The translations under genes and the position numbers were made by a program. A stretch of 64,000 nt of DNA, taken from the NCBI GenBank assembly GCA_016869765.1, contig VGES01000001.1, forward strand, positions 124,001 through 188,000, given 5' to 3'. The notes under the pieces are model-generated. The model made no database searches. It was not told where the DNA came from and worked only from the letters and a program-made list of their open reading frames with translations. This stretch comes from Alphaproteobacteria bacterium (GTDB lineage Bacteria > Pseudomonadota > Alphaproteobacteria > SHVP01). This document shows, one piece after another, positions 21,166-34,952 of this stretch; within the stretch, counting starts at the first letter, position 1, and every line of letters starts with the position of its first letter.

Positions 21166-24100
21166 TCGTCGAACGCAGTCCCGCCCAGCGCCGCGCAGCC
21201 GATCCGACCCACAACGCTTGGGTCTCGGCCTCCGCCGGTTCCGGAAAAACCAAGGTGCTGGTCGACCGTTTTCTCCGACTGCTGCTGGCCGGGACCGCAC
21301 CCGACCGAGTTCTCTGTCTCACCTTCACCAAGGCGGCCGCCGCGGAGATGGCGGACCGGCTGCTGACAGAACTCGCCGCGTGGGTCACGGCGGACGATCG
21401 GGCGCTGGCGGCGAGCCTGCTGGCCCTTACAGGCAGCCCGCCCCGGCCGGAAGACTCGCGTCGGGCGCGACAGCTGTTCGCCGCCGCACTCGACGTGCAG
21501 GGCGGCCTGCGGATCCAGACCATCCACGGGTTCTGCGAAACGCTGCTCGCCCGGTTCCCGATCGAGGCCGGTCTGCGGCCGAATTTCGCGGTGCTCGACG
21601 ATCGCGGCGCGCGCGAGCGGCTCGACGACGCGCAAGATGTCGCTTTGCTCCAGGCCGAACACGACTCGGGCCTTGGGGCGGCCCTCGCTCGCTTCGCCGG
21701 ACGCGTCGCCGAGACGCGGTTCTCCGATCTTCTCGTCAAGCTGGCGGCCGAGCGGGCGAGGTTTGCGCGAGTTCTGGCGCGTGGTCCGGAGCACGCGGCG
21801 CGACGGGTCCGAAACTTCCTCGGCGTCGCACCGGGAGAAACCGCCGAGTCGATTGTTGACGCGGCCTGTCGCGACGAGTCCTTCGACATGAAGGCGCTTC
21901 GGCGGGCGGCGCAGACCTTGGGCCGAGGGTCCAAATCCGATGCGGCGGCCGGGCATAGCCTCGCCACCTGGCTCGATTCGCCGCGGGAGCGCGGTCGTCG
22001 TTTTGATCGCTATCTTCTCGTCTACTTGACCGAAGAGGGCGAGCCGCGCAAGCGCCTGGCGACCAAGCAATCGATCGCCGCCATGCCCGATATCGTCGAA
22101 GTCCTGGAGCGCGAACGGGCGCGCCTCATGGTGGTGCTCGAGAAGCGCCGGGCGGCTCTGGTGGCGGAGGCGACCGAAGCGCTGATCGTGGTCGGCGATG
22201 CCATTCTGCGGTCCTACCAGGACGAAAAGCAGCGGCGCAACCAACTCGACTACGACGACCTTGTGATCGAGGCGGTCAATCTCCTGCGCCAACCGGCCAT
22301 CGCGCCGTGGATTCTCTACAAGCTCGACGGCGGTATCGACCACGTACTGGTCGATGAAGCCCAGGACACGAGCCCCGACCAATGGTCGGTGATTGCGGCG
22401 CTGGCCGAAGAATTCTTCGCCGGTGTCGGCGCCCGCGACGCCGTGCGGACCCTGTTCGCGGTGGGTGACGAAAAGCAATCGATCTTCAGCTTCCAGGGGG
22501 CCGACCCGGCGACGTTTGCCGAAATGCGCGGCCACTTCCAGGGCCGCATCAAAGGCAGCCAGCGACTCTGGCAGGACGTGCCGATGATGCTGTCCTACCG
22601 TTCGGTGCCCGCGGTGCTCAGCTTCGCCGACCGTCTGTTCGGCGGAAGTCCAGCAGCCGGCGATGGCGTGACGGCGGACGGTCGGTGGGTGGCCCACCAG
22701 GCGACGCGCCTGGGGCAGGCGGGGTTGGTCGAACTTTGGCCGACGGTTGCCCATGACGAACAGACGATCGAATCCTGGGGCCTGCCGCTGTCGCAGAACC
22801 TGTTGGCCACGGCCGAGTCACGATTAGCCCGACGGATTGCCGGCGTCATCCGGCGATGGCTCGACTCGCGCGAAATGCTGACGGCGCGTGCCCGCCCGAT
22901 CGCACCGGCGGACATCCTGATCCTGGTGCGTCGGCGCAATCTCTTCTTCGAAGAAATGATCCTGGCGCTCAAGCAAGCCGGGGTCCCCGTCGCCGGCGCC
23001 GATCGCATGGTGTTGATCGAACAGCTCGCCGTGCAGGATCTGATCGCTTTGGCCCGCGTCACCCTGTTGCCGGAGGACGATCTCGTCCTGGCCACCGTCC
23101 TCAAGAGTCCTTTTGTCGGGCTCACCGAGGAACAGCTCTTTCACCTCGCCGCCGATCGCGGTGCCCGGCGCCTGTGGGAGGCGCTGCGTCAGGAAGCGGA
23201 CCGGGATCCCGCCTACGGCGCGGCGTGGCGCTTCCTCAATACTCTGATGGCGCGCGCCGACTTCATTCCGCCCTACGAGTTCTTCGCGCAGGTGTTGAGC
23301 CAGGGCGGCCGGGAACGGCTGCTGGCCCGCCTCGGTCCGGAGGCGAGCGACCCGATCGACGAATTCCTGGCGCGTACGATCGCCTATCAGCGCGAGAATC
23401 CGCCGTCCCTCGAGGGCTTTCTGCACTGGATCGAGGGTGACGAGGTCGAAATCAAGCGTGACATGGAGCAGTCGCGTGACCAGGTTCGGGTCATGACCGT
23501 GCACGGGGCCAAGGGCCTCGAAGCCCCGATCGTCTTTCTGCCCGACACGTGCACCAACGCGCGCGACGACCGTTCGTACTTCTGGACACACGATCCGGAG
23601 GGTGGCGACCTGATGCTCTGGCCACTCACCAAAGCGAGTGACGATCCGGTCTCGGCCCGGGTTCGGATCGAGACTCGTCGCGAGATCGATCGCGAGTACC
23701 GTCGCCTGTTTTACGTCGCGGTCACGCGCGCGGCCGACCGGCTCTACATCTGCGGCTGGGAGACGGGTCAGGGTCGTGGCGACGGCTGCTGGTATGAATT
23801 GGCGCGTCCGGTGATGGAGGCCATGGGTCGATCGACCGAAGTCGATTTGGCGGGAACCGTGGAAACGGTCTGGCGCTACGAAGAGCATCAGCAAACCGCG
23901 ACCGAACAACTGAAGCTCGCCGCGGGAGCCGCCGTCGCCCCGGTTCAAATGCCCCTGTGGCTTCGCCAGCCGGCCCGACCGGAGGCGGGGACCCAACGGC
24001 CGCTCGCGCCGTCGCGGCCCGCCGGGAGCGAGGCGCCCGTGCGGCGGCCGCTGCTTCAAGCCAATGCCAGATTTCGCCGCGGTCGGATCGTCCATCGTCT

Positions 24101-24557
24101 GTTGCAGTCGCTCCCCGCAGCCGCGCCGGATCGGCGCGCCGAAGCCATGGCGCGGTATCTCGCGCTCCCCGGCCTCGCGCTCTCGATGGAGGAACGCGAG
24201 GCGATCGCGGCCGAGACCGTCGCTGTCCTGGACGATCCGGCCTTTGCCCCCATCTTCGCCGCGCACGGCCTCGCCGAGGTTCCGATCACGGGCGTCGTCG
24301 GTGCCACGGTCGTCTCCGGGCAGGTCGACCGTCTGCTGGTCGAGACGCACGAGGTCCTGGTCGTCGATTTCAAGTCCGACCGCGATCCGCCCGACGATGG
24401 TTCGACACCGGAATCCTATGTCCGGCAAATGGCGGCCTACCGCGCGGTGCTGCGGGGCGTGTATCCGAGCCGCGCGATTCGCTGCGCGTTGTTGTGGACC
24501 GCGGTGCCGCGCCTCGTGGAAATCGGCGCAGACCGCCTCGATGCCGCGGCGCCTTGA
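21162..24557 (+). CDS. addA: Double-strand break repair helicase/nuclease AddA
   Basis: UvrD-type motifs: AWVSASAGSGKTKVLVDRFLRLLLAG, VLCLTFTKAAAAEMADRL, LVDEAQDTSPDQW, VHGAKGLEAPIVFLPD; nuclease VVDFKSDRDPP. Confidence 0.97.
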   Translation: MIVERSPAQRRAADPTHNAWVSASAGSGKTKVLVDRFLRLLLAGTAPDRVLCLTFTKAAAAEMADRLLTELAAWVTADDRALAASLLALTGSPPRPEDSRRARQLFAAALDVQGGLRIQTIHGFCETLLARFPIEAGLRPNFAVLDDRGARERLDDAQDVALLQAEHDSGLGAALARFAGRVAETRFSDLLVKLAAERARFARVLARGPEHAARRVRNFLGVAPGETAESIVDAACRDESFDMKALRRAAQTLGRGSKSDAAAGHSLATWLDSPRERGRRFDRYLLVYLTEEGEPRKRLATKQSIAAMPDIVEVLERERARLMVVLEKRRAALVAEATEALIVVGDAILRSYQDEKQRRNQLDYDDLVIEAVNLLRQPAIAPWILYKLDGGIDHVLVDEAQDTSPDQWSVIAALAEEFFAGVGARDAVRTLFAVGDEKQSIFSFQGADPATFAEMRGHFQGRIKGSQRLWQDVPMMLSYRSVPAVLSFADRLFGGSPAAGDGVTADGRWVAHQATRLGQAGLVELWPTVAHDEQTIESWGLPLSQNLLATAESRLARRIAGVIRRWLDSREMLTARARPIAPADILILVRRRNLFFEEMILALKQAGVPVAGADRMVLIEQLAVQDLIALARVTLLPEDDLVLATVLKSPFVGLTEEQLFHLAADRGARRLWEALRQEADRDPAYGAAWRFLNTLMARADFIPPYEFFAQVLSQGGRERLLARLGPEASDPIDEFLARTIAYQRENPPSLEGFLHWIEGDEVEIKRDMEQSRDQVRVMTVHGAKGLEAPIVFLPDTCTNARDDRSYFWTHDPEGGDLMLWPLTKASDDPVSARVRIETRREIDREYRRLFYVAVTRAADRLYICGWETGQGRGDGCWYELARPVMEAMGRSTEVDLAGTVETVWRYEEHQQTATEQLKLAAGAAVAPVQMPLWLRQPARPEAGTQRPLAPSRPAGSEAPVRRPLLQANARFRRGRIVHRLLQSLPAAAPDRRAEAMARYLALPGLALSMEEREAIAAETVAVLDDPAFAPIFAAHGLAEVPITGVVGATVVSGQVDRLLVETHEVLVVDFKSDRDPPDDGSTPESYVRQMAAYRAVLRGVYPSRAIRCALLWTAVPRLVEIGADRLDAAAP

Positions 24558-24626
24558 CCCCCCGGAGGGGCCTACCTACATTTCGGGTCTTTCTCGGCGC
24601 GCCGCGCCGCCAGCGCAGGAATCTCC

Positions 24627-24947
24627 ATGACCACCACCAAAGTCACCGACCAATCGTTCGACGCCGACGTGTTGAAGGCCCAGGGCCCGGTGCTCGTCGA
24701 CTATTGGGCGGAGTGGTGCGGCCCCTGCCGGATGATCGCGCCGGCGCTCGAAGAGATATCGAAGGAGATGCAGGGCAAGCTCACGGTCGCCAAGCTCAAC
24801 ATCGACGAGAACCCGCAGACGCCGTCGAAATACGGCGTTCGTGGCATTCCCACGCTGATGCTGTTCAAGAACGGCAGCGTGGCGTCGACCAAGGTCGGGG
24901 CATTGCCCAAGAGCAAGCTCGTCGAGTGGATCAACTCGACGCTCTGA
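24627..24947 (+). CDS. trxA: Thioredoxin
   Basis: [36 protein letters not shown]. Confidence 0.98.
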   Translation: MTTTKVTDQSFDADVLKAQGPVLVDYWAEWCGPCRMIAPALEEISKEMQGKLTVAKLNIDENPQTPSKYGVRGIPTLMLFKNGSVASTKVGALPKSKLVEWINSTL

Positions 24948-24957
24948 GCCGCGCCGC

Positions 24958-26274
24958 TCACGCGACCGGCTCGCCGTTGGTGGCGAGCACGGCGCCCGCA
25001 AGATAGATCGAGCCGCAAATGACCACGCGCGGCGCTCTGGCGCCGGCTCGCGCGATGCTGTCCAACGTCGCCGCCACCGACTCGCCCGGTCGTGCCTCGA
25101 GGCCGACGCTGGCGGCGGAGGCGGCCAGGGCCTCGGCCGCAAAGCTCGTCCCCTCGTTGGGGATCGCGACCGCCCAGAGCCGGGGGCGAAGGGTCACGAA
25201 GTGGCCGAGGAAGCTCGCGGCATCCTTGGTCTGCATCATCCCGACCACGACGTGGAGGGGGCGCGGGTCCCGCGTCTGCCATTGGGCGAGGGTCGCCGCC
25301 AGGGCTTCTCCGCCCGCCGGGTTGTGCGCGCCATCGAGCCAGACCTCGGCATCGGGCGGCAGGCGGCCGACGAGAGGGCCAGCGCCGAGTCGCTGGAGAC
25401 GTCCGGGCCACACGACGCGCGTAAGCCCCGAGGCGATCGCGTTCCAGGAGATTCGGAACTCGCGCGCGCGTCGCGCCGCCACGGCTGCTGTCGCCGCGTT
25501 GGTCGGCTGGTGAACGCCGACGAGCGCCGGGGCCGGGAGTCCTACGGTTTCGCCATCGAGTGTGAGTTCCAGGCCGCTTTCGGTCGCGCGATGACGCCAG
25601 TCGCCGGGGCCGGTTCCCCAAACGGTCAACGGTGCCGCGACGTGCGCGCCCTGGGTGCGAATCACCTGCGCGGCCTCGGAGGTTTGCGGCGCGATCACGG
25701 CATGAACGCCGCGGCGCAGGATGCCGGCCTTCTCGAAGGCGATCTTGGCGATCGTCTCGCCGAGGAATCCCGTGTGGTCGAGCGAGATCGGCGTGATCAC
25801 CGAAACCGCCGCGCTCGGGATCGTGTTGGTCGTATCGAGGCGGCCACCGAGACCGACCTCGAGGACCAGGGCGTCGGCGGGCGTTCGCGCAAAGGCGAGA
25901 AACGCGGCGACCGTCGTGATCTCGAAAAAGGTGATCGGCTCGCCGGCGTTCACCCGGTCGCATTCCTGCAACAGGGCTAGCAATTCGGCGTCTCCGATCA
26001 GTTGCCCGGCCAGGCGAACCCGCTCGTTGAACCGGATCAGGTGCGGCGAGGTGTAGACATGAACTCGGTGGTTGGCGGCTTCGAGAATCGCCCGCAGGTA
26101 GGCCGTCACCGAACCCTTGCCGTTGGTTCCAGCGACGTGGAACACGGGCGGAAGCTTCGCCTCCGGATGATCGAGGCGCGCCAGCAAGCGCCAAATGCGA
26201 TCGAGCGAAAGGTCGATCGCTTTGGGATGCAGCAACGTCAGTTGCTTCAAATAGGTGTCGATCGCTGACGCCAC
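24958..26274 (-). CDS. folC: Bifunctional folylpolyglutamate synthase/dihydrofolate synthase
   Basis: VFHVAGTNGKGSVTAYLRAILEAA; YTSPHLIRFNERVRLAG; LDGAHNPAGG. Confidence 0.96.
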   Translation of the reverse strand: MASAIDTYLKQLTLLHPKAIDLSLDRIWRLLARLDHPEAKLPPVFHVAGTNGKGSVTAYLRAILEAANHRVHVYTSPHLIRFNERVRLAGQLIGDAELLALLQECDRVNAGEPITFFEITTVAAFLAFARTPADALVLEVGLGGRLDTTNTIPSAAVSVITPISLDHTGFLGETIAKIAFEKAGILRRGVHAVIAPQTSEAAQVIRTQGAHVAAPLTVWGTGPGDWRHRATESGLELTLDGETVGLPAPALVGVHQPTNAATAAVAARRAREFRISWNAIASGLTRVVWPGRLQRLGAGPLVGRLPPDAEVWLDGAHNPAGGEALAATLAQWQTRDPRPLHVVVGMMQTKDAASFLGHFVTLRPRLWAVAIPNEGTSFAAEALAASAASVGLEARPGESVAATLDSIARAGARAPRVVICGSIYLAGAVLATNGEPVA

Positions 26275-26346
26275 GGAACGCCGCTCTTGTTCGACTAGAT
26301 CATCGCCTCGACAACGCTGGGCGAATTGCGGGGTTGAGAGGCCAAC

Positions 26347-27231
26347 TCACGAAGTGGCAGCGCGCGGGATATTGTCGGTCGTGGTTCGCTTCATCAGGAG
26401 CGACAGAATACGCCCCAACGTTTCGCGCAGCTTGTGGCGGTGGACCACCATATCGATCATGCCATGGGCGAGCAGATACTCCGCCCGCTGAAAGCCTTCG
26501 GGGAGCTGTTCGCGGATGGTGTCCTCGATGACCCGTGGTCCGGCGAAACCGATCAGGGCTCCCGGCTCGGCAATCGCGATGTCCCCCAGCATGGCATAGG
26601 ACGCCGTGACGCCGCCCGTCGTCGGGTCGGTCAACACGACGACATAGGGCAGGCGCGCCTCGCGCACCATATCGACCGCGACCACGGTGCGGGGCATCTG
26701 CATCAGCGACAGAATGCCCTCCTGCATGCGGGCGCCGCCCGCGGCCGCGATCACGATCAGCGCGGCGTTGCGATCCACCGCCTCACGGGCGGCGGTGATG
26801 AGGGCTTCGCCGGCCGCCAATCCCATCGATCCGGCCATGAAGGCGAAGTTCTGCGCCGCGATCACCGCCGGCTGACCGACGATATTGCCGTGAGCGACGA
26901 TCACCGCCTCGTCGTCCCCGGTCTTGGAGCGGTTCTCCTTCAAACGGTCGGCATAGCGCTTGGTGTCGCGGAAGCGCAGCGGGTCGGTGGGCACCTCGGG
27001 GAGCGCGATGCGCTCGTGCGCGCCGTCGTCGAACAGGTTGGCGAAACGATCGTTCGGGCCGATCCGCAGGTGATGGTCGCAGTTCGGACAGACGCTCTGG
27101 TTCTTGGCGAGGTCGCGGTGGAAGATGATCTGCCCGCAGCTCGGGCACTTGGTCCACAGGTTCTCGCGGCTCTCCCGTTTGCGCACGAGCGAGCCGATCT
27201 TCGGGCGAACGAAGTTGGTGAGCCAGTTCAT
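26347..27231 (-). CDS. accD: Acetyl-CoA carboxylase carboxyltransferase subunit beta
   Basis: Zinc-binding [62 protein letters not shown]. Confidence 0.97.
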   Translation of the reverse strand: MNWLTNFVRPKIGSLVRKRESRENLWTKCPSCGQIIFHRDLAKNQSVCPNCDHHLRIGPNDRFANLFDDGAHERIALPEVPTDPLRFRDTKRYADRLKENRSKTGDDEAVIVAHGNIVGQPAVIAAQNFAFMAGSMGLAAGEALITAAREAVDRNAALIVIAAAGGARMQEGILSLMQMPRTVVAVDMVREARLPYVVVLTDPTTGGVTASYAMLGDIAIAEPGALIGFAGPRVIEDTIREQLPEGFQRAEYLLAHGMIDMVVHRHKLRETLGRILSLLMKRTTTDNIPRAATS

Positions 27232-27269
27232 GCTGTCAGGTTAGCACACCGCTGCGACGCGGCCACCGA

Positions 27270-28093
27270 CTAGGACCTTCGCGCGTTTCGCACGCCTGAG
27301 GCCAATTCCCGCACCAGGCCGGCCACCTTGTCGATGAGCCCCGTGGTCGGTCGTCCAGCACCGTCGAGGTTCTCGGCAATCCGCGACACGATCGCGGAAC
27401 CCACCACGGCGGCATCGGCGTGGCGCGCGATCGCGGCGGCTTGCGTGGCGTTGCGAATGCCGAACCCCACGGCGATCGGCAACGACGTGTGCTTGCGCAG
27501 GCGCGCGACCGCATTGGCGACCGCCTGATCGTCGGCGCTCCGGGTTCCCGTGATGCCGGCGATCGCGACGTAGTAGACGAAGCCCGAGGTGTTGGTCAGC
27601 ACCTTGGGCAGGCGCCGGTCATCCGTGGTCGGCGTGGCGAGGCGAACGAAGTGAATCCCGGCTGTGATCGCCGGCAGGCAGAGCTCATCGTCGTGCTCCG
27701 GCGGCAGGTCGACGACGATCAGGCCGTCGACCCCGGCCGCCCGCGCGTCGGTGAGGAACGCTGGAACCCCATAGCGGTAGATCGGGTTGTAATAGCCCAT
27801 GAGCACGATCGGCGTCGCTTTGTCGTGTCGGCGGAACCCTTCGACCATGGCGATCGTCTTGCGCAAGGTCGTGCCGGCGCGGATCGCCCGCAGGCTCGAG
27901 GCTTGGATAGCGGGTCCGTCGGCCATCGGGTCGGAGAACGGCATGCCGATCTCGATCAAATCGGCGCCGGCGGCGGGGAGCGCCTCGAGCAGTTCCGCTG
28001 AGACGATCGGATCCGGATCGCCCGCGGTCACGAACGTCACGAGGCCGGACCGTCCCTCCCGATGCAAGTCGGAAAAGCGTTGCTCGATACGGC

Positions 28094-28097
<4 letters not shown>
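27270..28097 (-). CDS. trpA: Tryptophan synthase alpha chain
   Basis: [45 protein letters not shown]. Confidence 0.97.
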
Positions 28098-29305
<1,208 letters not shown>

Positions 29306-29307
29306 CC

Positions 29308-29955
29308 CTAGGACTCCAAATGCCGCACGGCGGCGAGAAACGCCTCGATCTTGGCCGGGCTCTTGATCCCGCGACGCTCTTCGACGCCCGAGGACACATC
29401 GACGAGGCGGGCACCGGTTCGCCGCACCGCCTCGCCCACATTGTCGGCCGTCAAGCCGCCGGACAACATCCAAGGTCGCCGCCACCCGCGACCCGCGAGC
29501 AGGCTCCAATCGAAGGCCCTGGCATTGCCGCCGGGGATGACGCTGCCCTCGGGCGCCTTGGCATCGAACATCAGCATGTCGGCACACTCCTCGAACGCCT
29601 CGGCGCTGTCGAGATCGCGCGGTGCACTCACCGACAGGGCCTTCATCACGGGCACCCCGAACTGTTGCCGAATCGCCGCAAGGCGCCGGCAATCTTCCTC
29701 GCCGTGACACTGCCAGAGATCGATCGGGATCTGGTCGCGGATCGCGGCGAGTTCCTGATCCCCGGCGTCGACGACGACGGCCACTTTCCTGACGTGGCGG
29801 GGGACGTTTTTGGCGAGCGCGCCCGCCTGCACGGGCGTGACATAGCGAGGCGAGGGCGGGAAGAACACGAAGCCGACGTAGTCGGCGCCACCGCGTACCG
29901 CGGTCGCCACGGTCTCGGCCGTGCTCAAGCCGCAGATCTTGGCCTGGATCGCCAC
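29308..29955 (-). CDS. trpF: Phosphoribosylanthranilate isomerase
   Basis: [51 protein letters not shown]. Confidence 0.96.
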   Translation of the reverse strand: MAIQAKICGLSTAETVATAVRGGADYVGFVFFPPSPRYVTPVQAGALAKNVPRHVRKVAVVVDAGDQELAAIRDQIPIDLWQCHGEEDCRRLAAIRQQFGVPVMKALSVSAPRDLDSAEAFEECADMLMFDAKAPEGSVIPGGNARAFDWSLLAGRGWRRPWMLSGGLTADNVGEAVRRTGARLVDVSSGVEERRGIKSPAKIEAFLAAVRHLES

Positions 29956-29959
29956 GGGC

Positions 29960-30667
29960 TCATGCCGCCCGCGCGAGGCCGTCGCGGATCGTGCGTGCGG
30001 CTTGCGCCGGATCGGCGGCTCCGGTGATCGGCCGACCGATGACCAGCACGTCGGCGCCCAACGCGAGCGCTTCGGCCGGCGTCATGGTGCGCTTCTGATC
30101 GCCGAGCGCCGCGCCATCGGGTCGGATCCCCGGAACGACCAGCTTGAAATTGGCGCCGCACTCCCGGCGCAAGCTGGCGATCTCGTGGGCCGAGCAAACG
30201 ACGCCGTCGATGCCGGAGGCCTGGGCGAGCGCGGCCAGGCGCCGAACGTTGTCGCCGGCGCTGCCGCTGTAGCCCACGGCCGCGAGATCGGCATCATCGA
30301 GGCTGGTCAGAACGGTAACGGCGATGACCCACGGGCGGCTCGCCCCGCCGGCTTTCGTCGCGGCGTCGACGGCGGCTTTCATCATGGCGCGGCCGCCGGC
30401 GGCATGGACGTTGATGATGGCGGGCTTGAGGGCGCAGGCGGCGCGCACCGCGCCCGCCACCGTGTTCGGAATGTCGTGGTACTTGAGGTCGAGGAACACC
30501 GGCATGCCGCCGGCCGCCACCGCCCGCACGCCCTCCGGACCGTGCGCCGTGAAGAACTCCTTGCCGATTTTGACCCCGCCGACGCTGCCGCCGAGACCGC
30601 GCGCCAGCGTCACCGCGCGGTCGCGGTCGGTGGTGTCGAGGGCGCAGAAAATCGGGTTTCGGGTCAC
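29960..30667 (-). CDS. pyrF: Orotidine 5'-phosphate decarboxylase
   Basis: IFCALDTTDRDRAVTLA; FLDLKYHDIPNTVAGA; VPGIRPDGAALGDQKR. Confidence 0.97.
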   Translation of the reverse strand: MTRNPIFCALDTTDRDRAVTLARGLGGSVGGVKIGKEFFTAHGPEGVRAVAAGGMPVFLDLKYHDIPNTVAGAVRAACALKPAIINVHAAGGRAMMKAAVDAATKAGGASRPWVIAVTVLTSLDDADLAAVGYSGSAGDNVRRLAALAQASGIDGVVCSAHEIASLRRECGANFKLVVPGIRPDGAALGDQKRTMTPAEALALGADVLVIGRPITGAADPAQAARTIRDGLARAA

Positions 30668-30729
30668 GGTGCGGCGTTGGTTCGTTGGCGGCGCTGTTTA
30701 TACCAGATCGCCGGCCGCAACAACGTCGC

Positions 30730-31071
30730 CTACTCGTCGAGGGCGAGCATGCGGGTTGGTGGTGCCGACTTCGCTGCCTGCGCGGGCAGCGCGGCTGCGG
30801 CCCGCTGACGTTCGATCTCGGCCCGCAGTCGCGCGTTGTCGCGATCGAGTTGGCGAAGGCGCCGAATCCGCCGCGCGCTCGACCAGCCGATCACGAACGA
30901 AGCGAGCAGCACGCCCAGGGCCCCCGAAACGAAGACCACCAGATAGACCGGCATTTCCAGGGTGTAGGGCATCGGGTCGAGCGAAATCAGCGCCGTCTGC
31001 CGGTTGCCGACCGCGAACACGGTGGCGCCGACGAGCACCAGCGCGAATACCAGCCACTTAAAGGTCTTCAT
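30730..31071 (-). CDS. LapA/DUF1049-type membrane protein
   Basis: Two predicted TM segments (WLVFALVLVGATVFAVGNR; PVYLVVFVSGALGVLLASFVIGW) then coiled coil; conserved position next to pyrF and ihfB. Confidence 0.75.
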   Translation of the reverse strand: MKTFKWLVFALVLVGATVFAVGNRQTALISLDPMPYTLEMPVYLVVFVSGALGVLLASFVIGWSSARRIRRLRQLDRDNARLRAEIERQRAAAALPAQAAKSAPPTRMLALDE

Positions 31072-31105
31072 CGGGTCACCCGCCCGGAGCGGGAGGGGGC
31101 ACGGC

Positions 31106-31405
31106 CTATTTGGTCTCGGCCGGACGCGGTTGATTGAGCGCCGCGCGCAGTTCCTTGCCCGTCTTGAAGAATGGAACGTGCTTTTCTTCGACGCGGACGG
31201 CGGCGCCGGTGCGCGGATTGCGGGCGACGCGGGCCGCCCGCCGCTTCACCGAAAATGCTCCGAAGCCGCGCAGTTCCACGCGATCCCCCCGCGCCAGGGC
31301 GGCCGAAATCTCGTCGAAAATCGTCGTGACGATGCGCTCGATATCACGCTGGTAGAGATGGGGATTCATCTCGGCCAGACGCATGATGAGTTCGGATTTT
31401 ACCAC
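31106..31405 (-). CDS. ihfB: Integration host factor subunit beta
   Basis: [62 protein letters not shown] start inferred at 31405. Confidence 0.95.
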   Translation of the reverse strand: MVKSELIMRLAEMNPHLYQRDIERIVTTIFDEISAALARGDRVELRGFGAFSVKRRAARVARNPRTGAAVRVEEKHVPFFKTGKELRAALNQPRPAETK

Positions 31406-31464
31406 GCGGTCGGCCTCCCCCCGGCATTCCGCGGACCGGCCCTCGTCTGACCGACCGGCGAACG

Positions 31465-32382
31465 TCAGCGAGGGTGCCAAACCGACACTACACCGTCAAG
31501 CCTAAGTCGTTCAGATAACGACACTTTTTTGACCAGCCCGGTCACCAGGTCGAAAAAATCCATGGCCGGGACCGGGCGCTCGAGGTCGACGATCGGCAGC
31601 GCGGCGCTGATGTTCATCTCGGTTTCCAGCCAATCGAGCGCCTCGGCTTCGGTGCCGATACCGTCGATCAGCCCTTGGGCCATCGCCTGGCGTCCGCTGA
31701 AGATCCGGCCGTCGGCCAGGGTGAGCGCCCGCTCGCGTTCGAAGCCGCGGCGCTGGGCGAACAGGTCGACGAACCAGGCGTAGACATCGTCGATTACCGC
31801 CTGCGTCGCCTGGCGTGCCGCCTCCGGCGTCGGTTCGAAAAGGGAGGGCTGCCCCTTGAGCGGTGCGCTGCGATACGTCTCGGAGGAGATTCCGAGGGTC
31901 TTCAGGAGACCGCTGATCTCGGCCGTTTCGAGCGCGACGCCGATCGAGCCGGTGATCGAGGTTTCGAGCGCGAAGATGCGATCCGCCCCGAGCGCCACCA
32001 TGTAGCCGGCCGAGGTGCCGAGCGTGCCGATCACGGCGATCACGGGCTTGCCCGAATCCGACACCCGTCGCAGATCGCGGTAGAGCGACTCGCCGCCGGT
32101 CGTGGTGCCGCCCGGGCTGTCGATCACGACGAGGAGCGCCTGGGTGCGCGGCGAACGGGCGACCGCCTCCAGCATCTCGTGGCGATCGCGGTCATCGAGG
32201 ATGGGCCCGCGGACGGTGAGGCGCGCGATGTGATCGTGCGCCGTGAGCGCGCGAATCTCCGGAATGTTGAACGCCGCGGCCACGGCGGCGCCGGCGATCG
32301 CGATCACGGCGAGCGCCCGCCACCATGTCAAACGGCGCTTCAGGCGCCGCCGATCGATCTGATAATCCGCGTCAAGCGACAT
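31465..32382 (-). CDS. sppA: Signal peptide peptidase SppA (S49)
   Basis: N-terminal [45 protein letters not shown]. Confidence 0.94.
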   Translation of the reverse strand: MSLDADYQIDRRRLKRRLTWWRALAVIAIAGAAVAAAFNIPEIRALTAHDHIARLTVRGPILDDRDRHEMLEAVARSPRTQALLVVIDSPGGTTTGGESLYRDLRRVSDSGKPVIAVIGTLGTSAGYMVALGADRIFALETSITGSIGVALETAEISGLLKTLGISSETYRSAPLKGQPSLFEPTPEAARQATQAVIDDVYAWFVDLFAQRRGFERERALTLADGRIFSGRQAMAQGLIDGIGTEAEALDWLETEMNISAALPIVDLERPVPAMDFFDLVTGLVKKVSLSERLRLDGVVSVWHPR

Positions 32383-32457
32383 CGGCCTCTGCCCACTCGC
32401 TCGCGTCCGACATCGAACGAGGGCGCCGCGACGATGCGGTCACGGCGCCCCCTCCGA

Positions 32458-34185
<1,728 letters not shown>

Positions 34186-34310
34186 TGGTCCTCTCTGTTC
34201 CGGGTCGGTCCACCGCCCCTCATGGGCGGGCTAACGCCTTGGACCGCCCCAAGCGGTCGCCAGCGCGCGGGATGCAACCAAACCCTTCGTGGGAATACAG
34301 CGGGTGGGTC

Positions 34311-34952
34311 TCACCCGTTACGCGAACGGCGGGAAATAAACGCCACCGCCGCTGCGAAGGCGCTGTCTATATCCAATTCCGTGGTGTCCAGCAAGTAAGC
34401 GTCCGCGGCGGGAACGAGCGGCGAGATCGTCCGCGTACGGTCGCGATGGTCCCGTTCCTTGAGTTCGCCGAGCACGGTCGCGTAATCGGCGGCCTCGCCC
34501 CTCTGGCGCAACTCATCCAGACGCCGCCGGGCGCGAACCTCGGGCGATGCATCGACGAATATCTTGTGGTCGGCATCGGGGCAAACCACTGTCCCTATGT
34601 CTCGACCCTCGATGACGGCCCCGCTACGACCGCCCGGGGGGTACGCTGCGAACTGCCGCTGGTAGTCGAGCAGGGCCTCGCGGACGGGGGGGTAGGTCGA
34701 GACCGTCGAGGCCGCCGCCCCGGTTGTCTCGTCCCTCAGGGCGGGGTCGCCAGCGTTGATCTCGCCCACGCGCTTGGCGGCGGCCAGCGCGGCGGCCGGG
34801 TCGTTGGGCCGATCGCCGGCGCGCAACATGAGAAGCGCCACGGCCCGGTAGAGGGCGCCGGTGTCGAGGTGGGCAAGACCGAAGTGGTCGGCCAACCGGC
34901 GCGCCAGGGTTCCCTTGCCGGCGGCGGCGGGACCGTCGATGGCGATGATCAC
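34311..34952 (-). CDS. cmk: Cytidylate kinase
   Basis: [60 protein letters not shown]. Confidence 0.97.
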   Translation of the reverse strand: MIIAIDGPAAAGKGTLARRLADHFGLAHLDTGALYRAVALLMLRAGDRPNDPAAALAAAKRVGEINAGDPALRDETTGAAASTVSTYPPVREALLDYQRQFAAYPPGGRSGAVIEGRDIGTVVCPDADHKIFVDASPEVRARRRLDELRQRGEAADYATVLGELKERDHRDRTRTISPLVPAADAYLLDTTELDIDSAFAAAVAFISRRSRNG

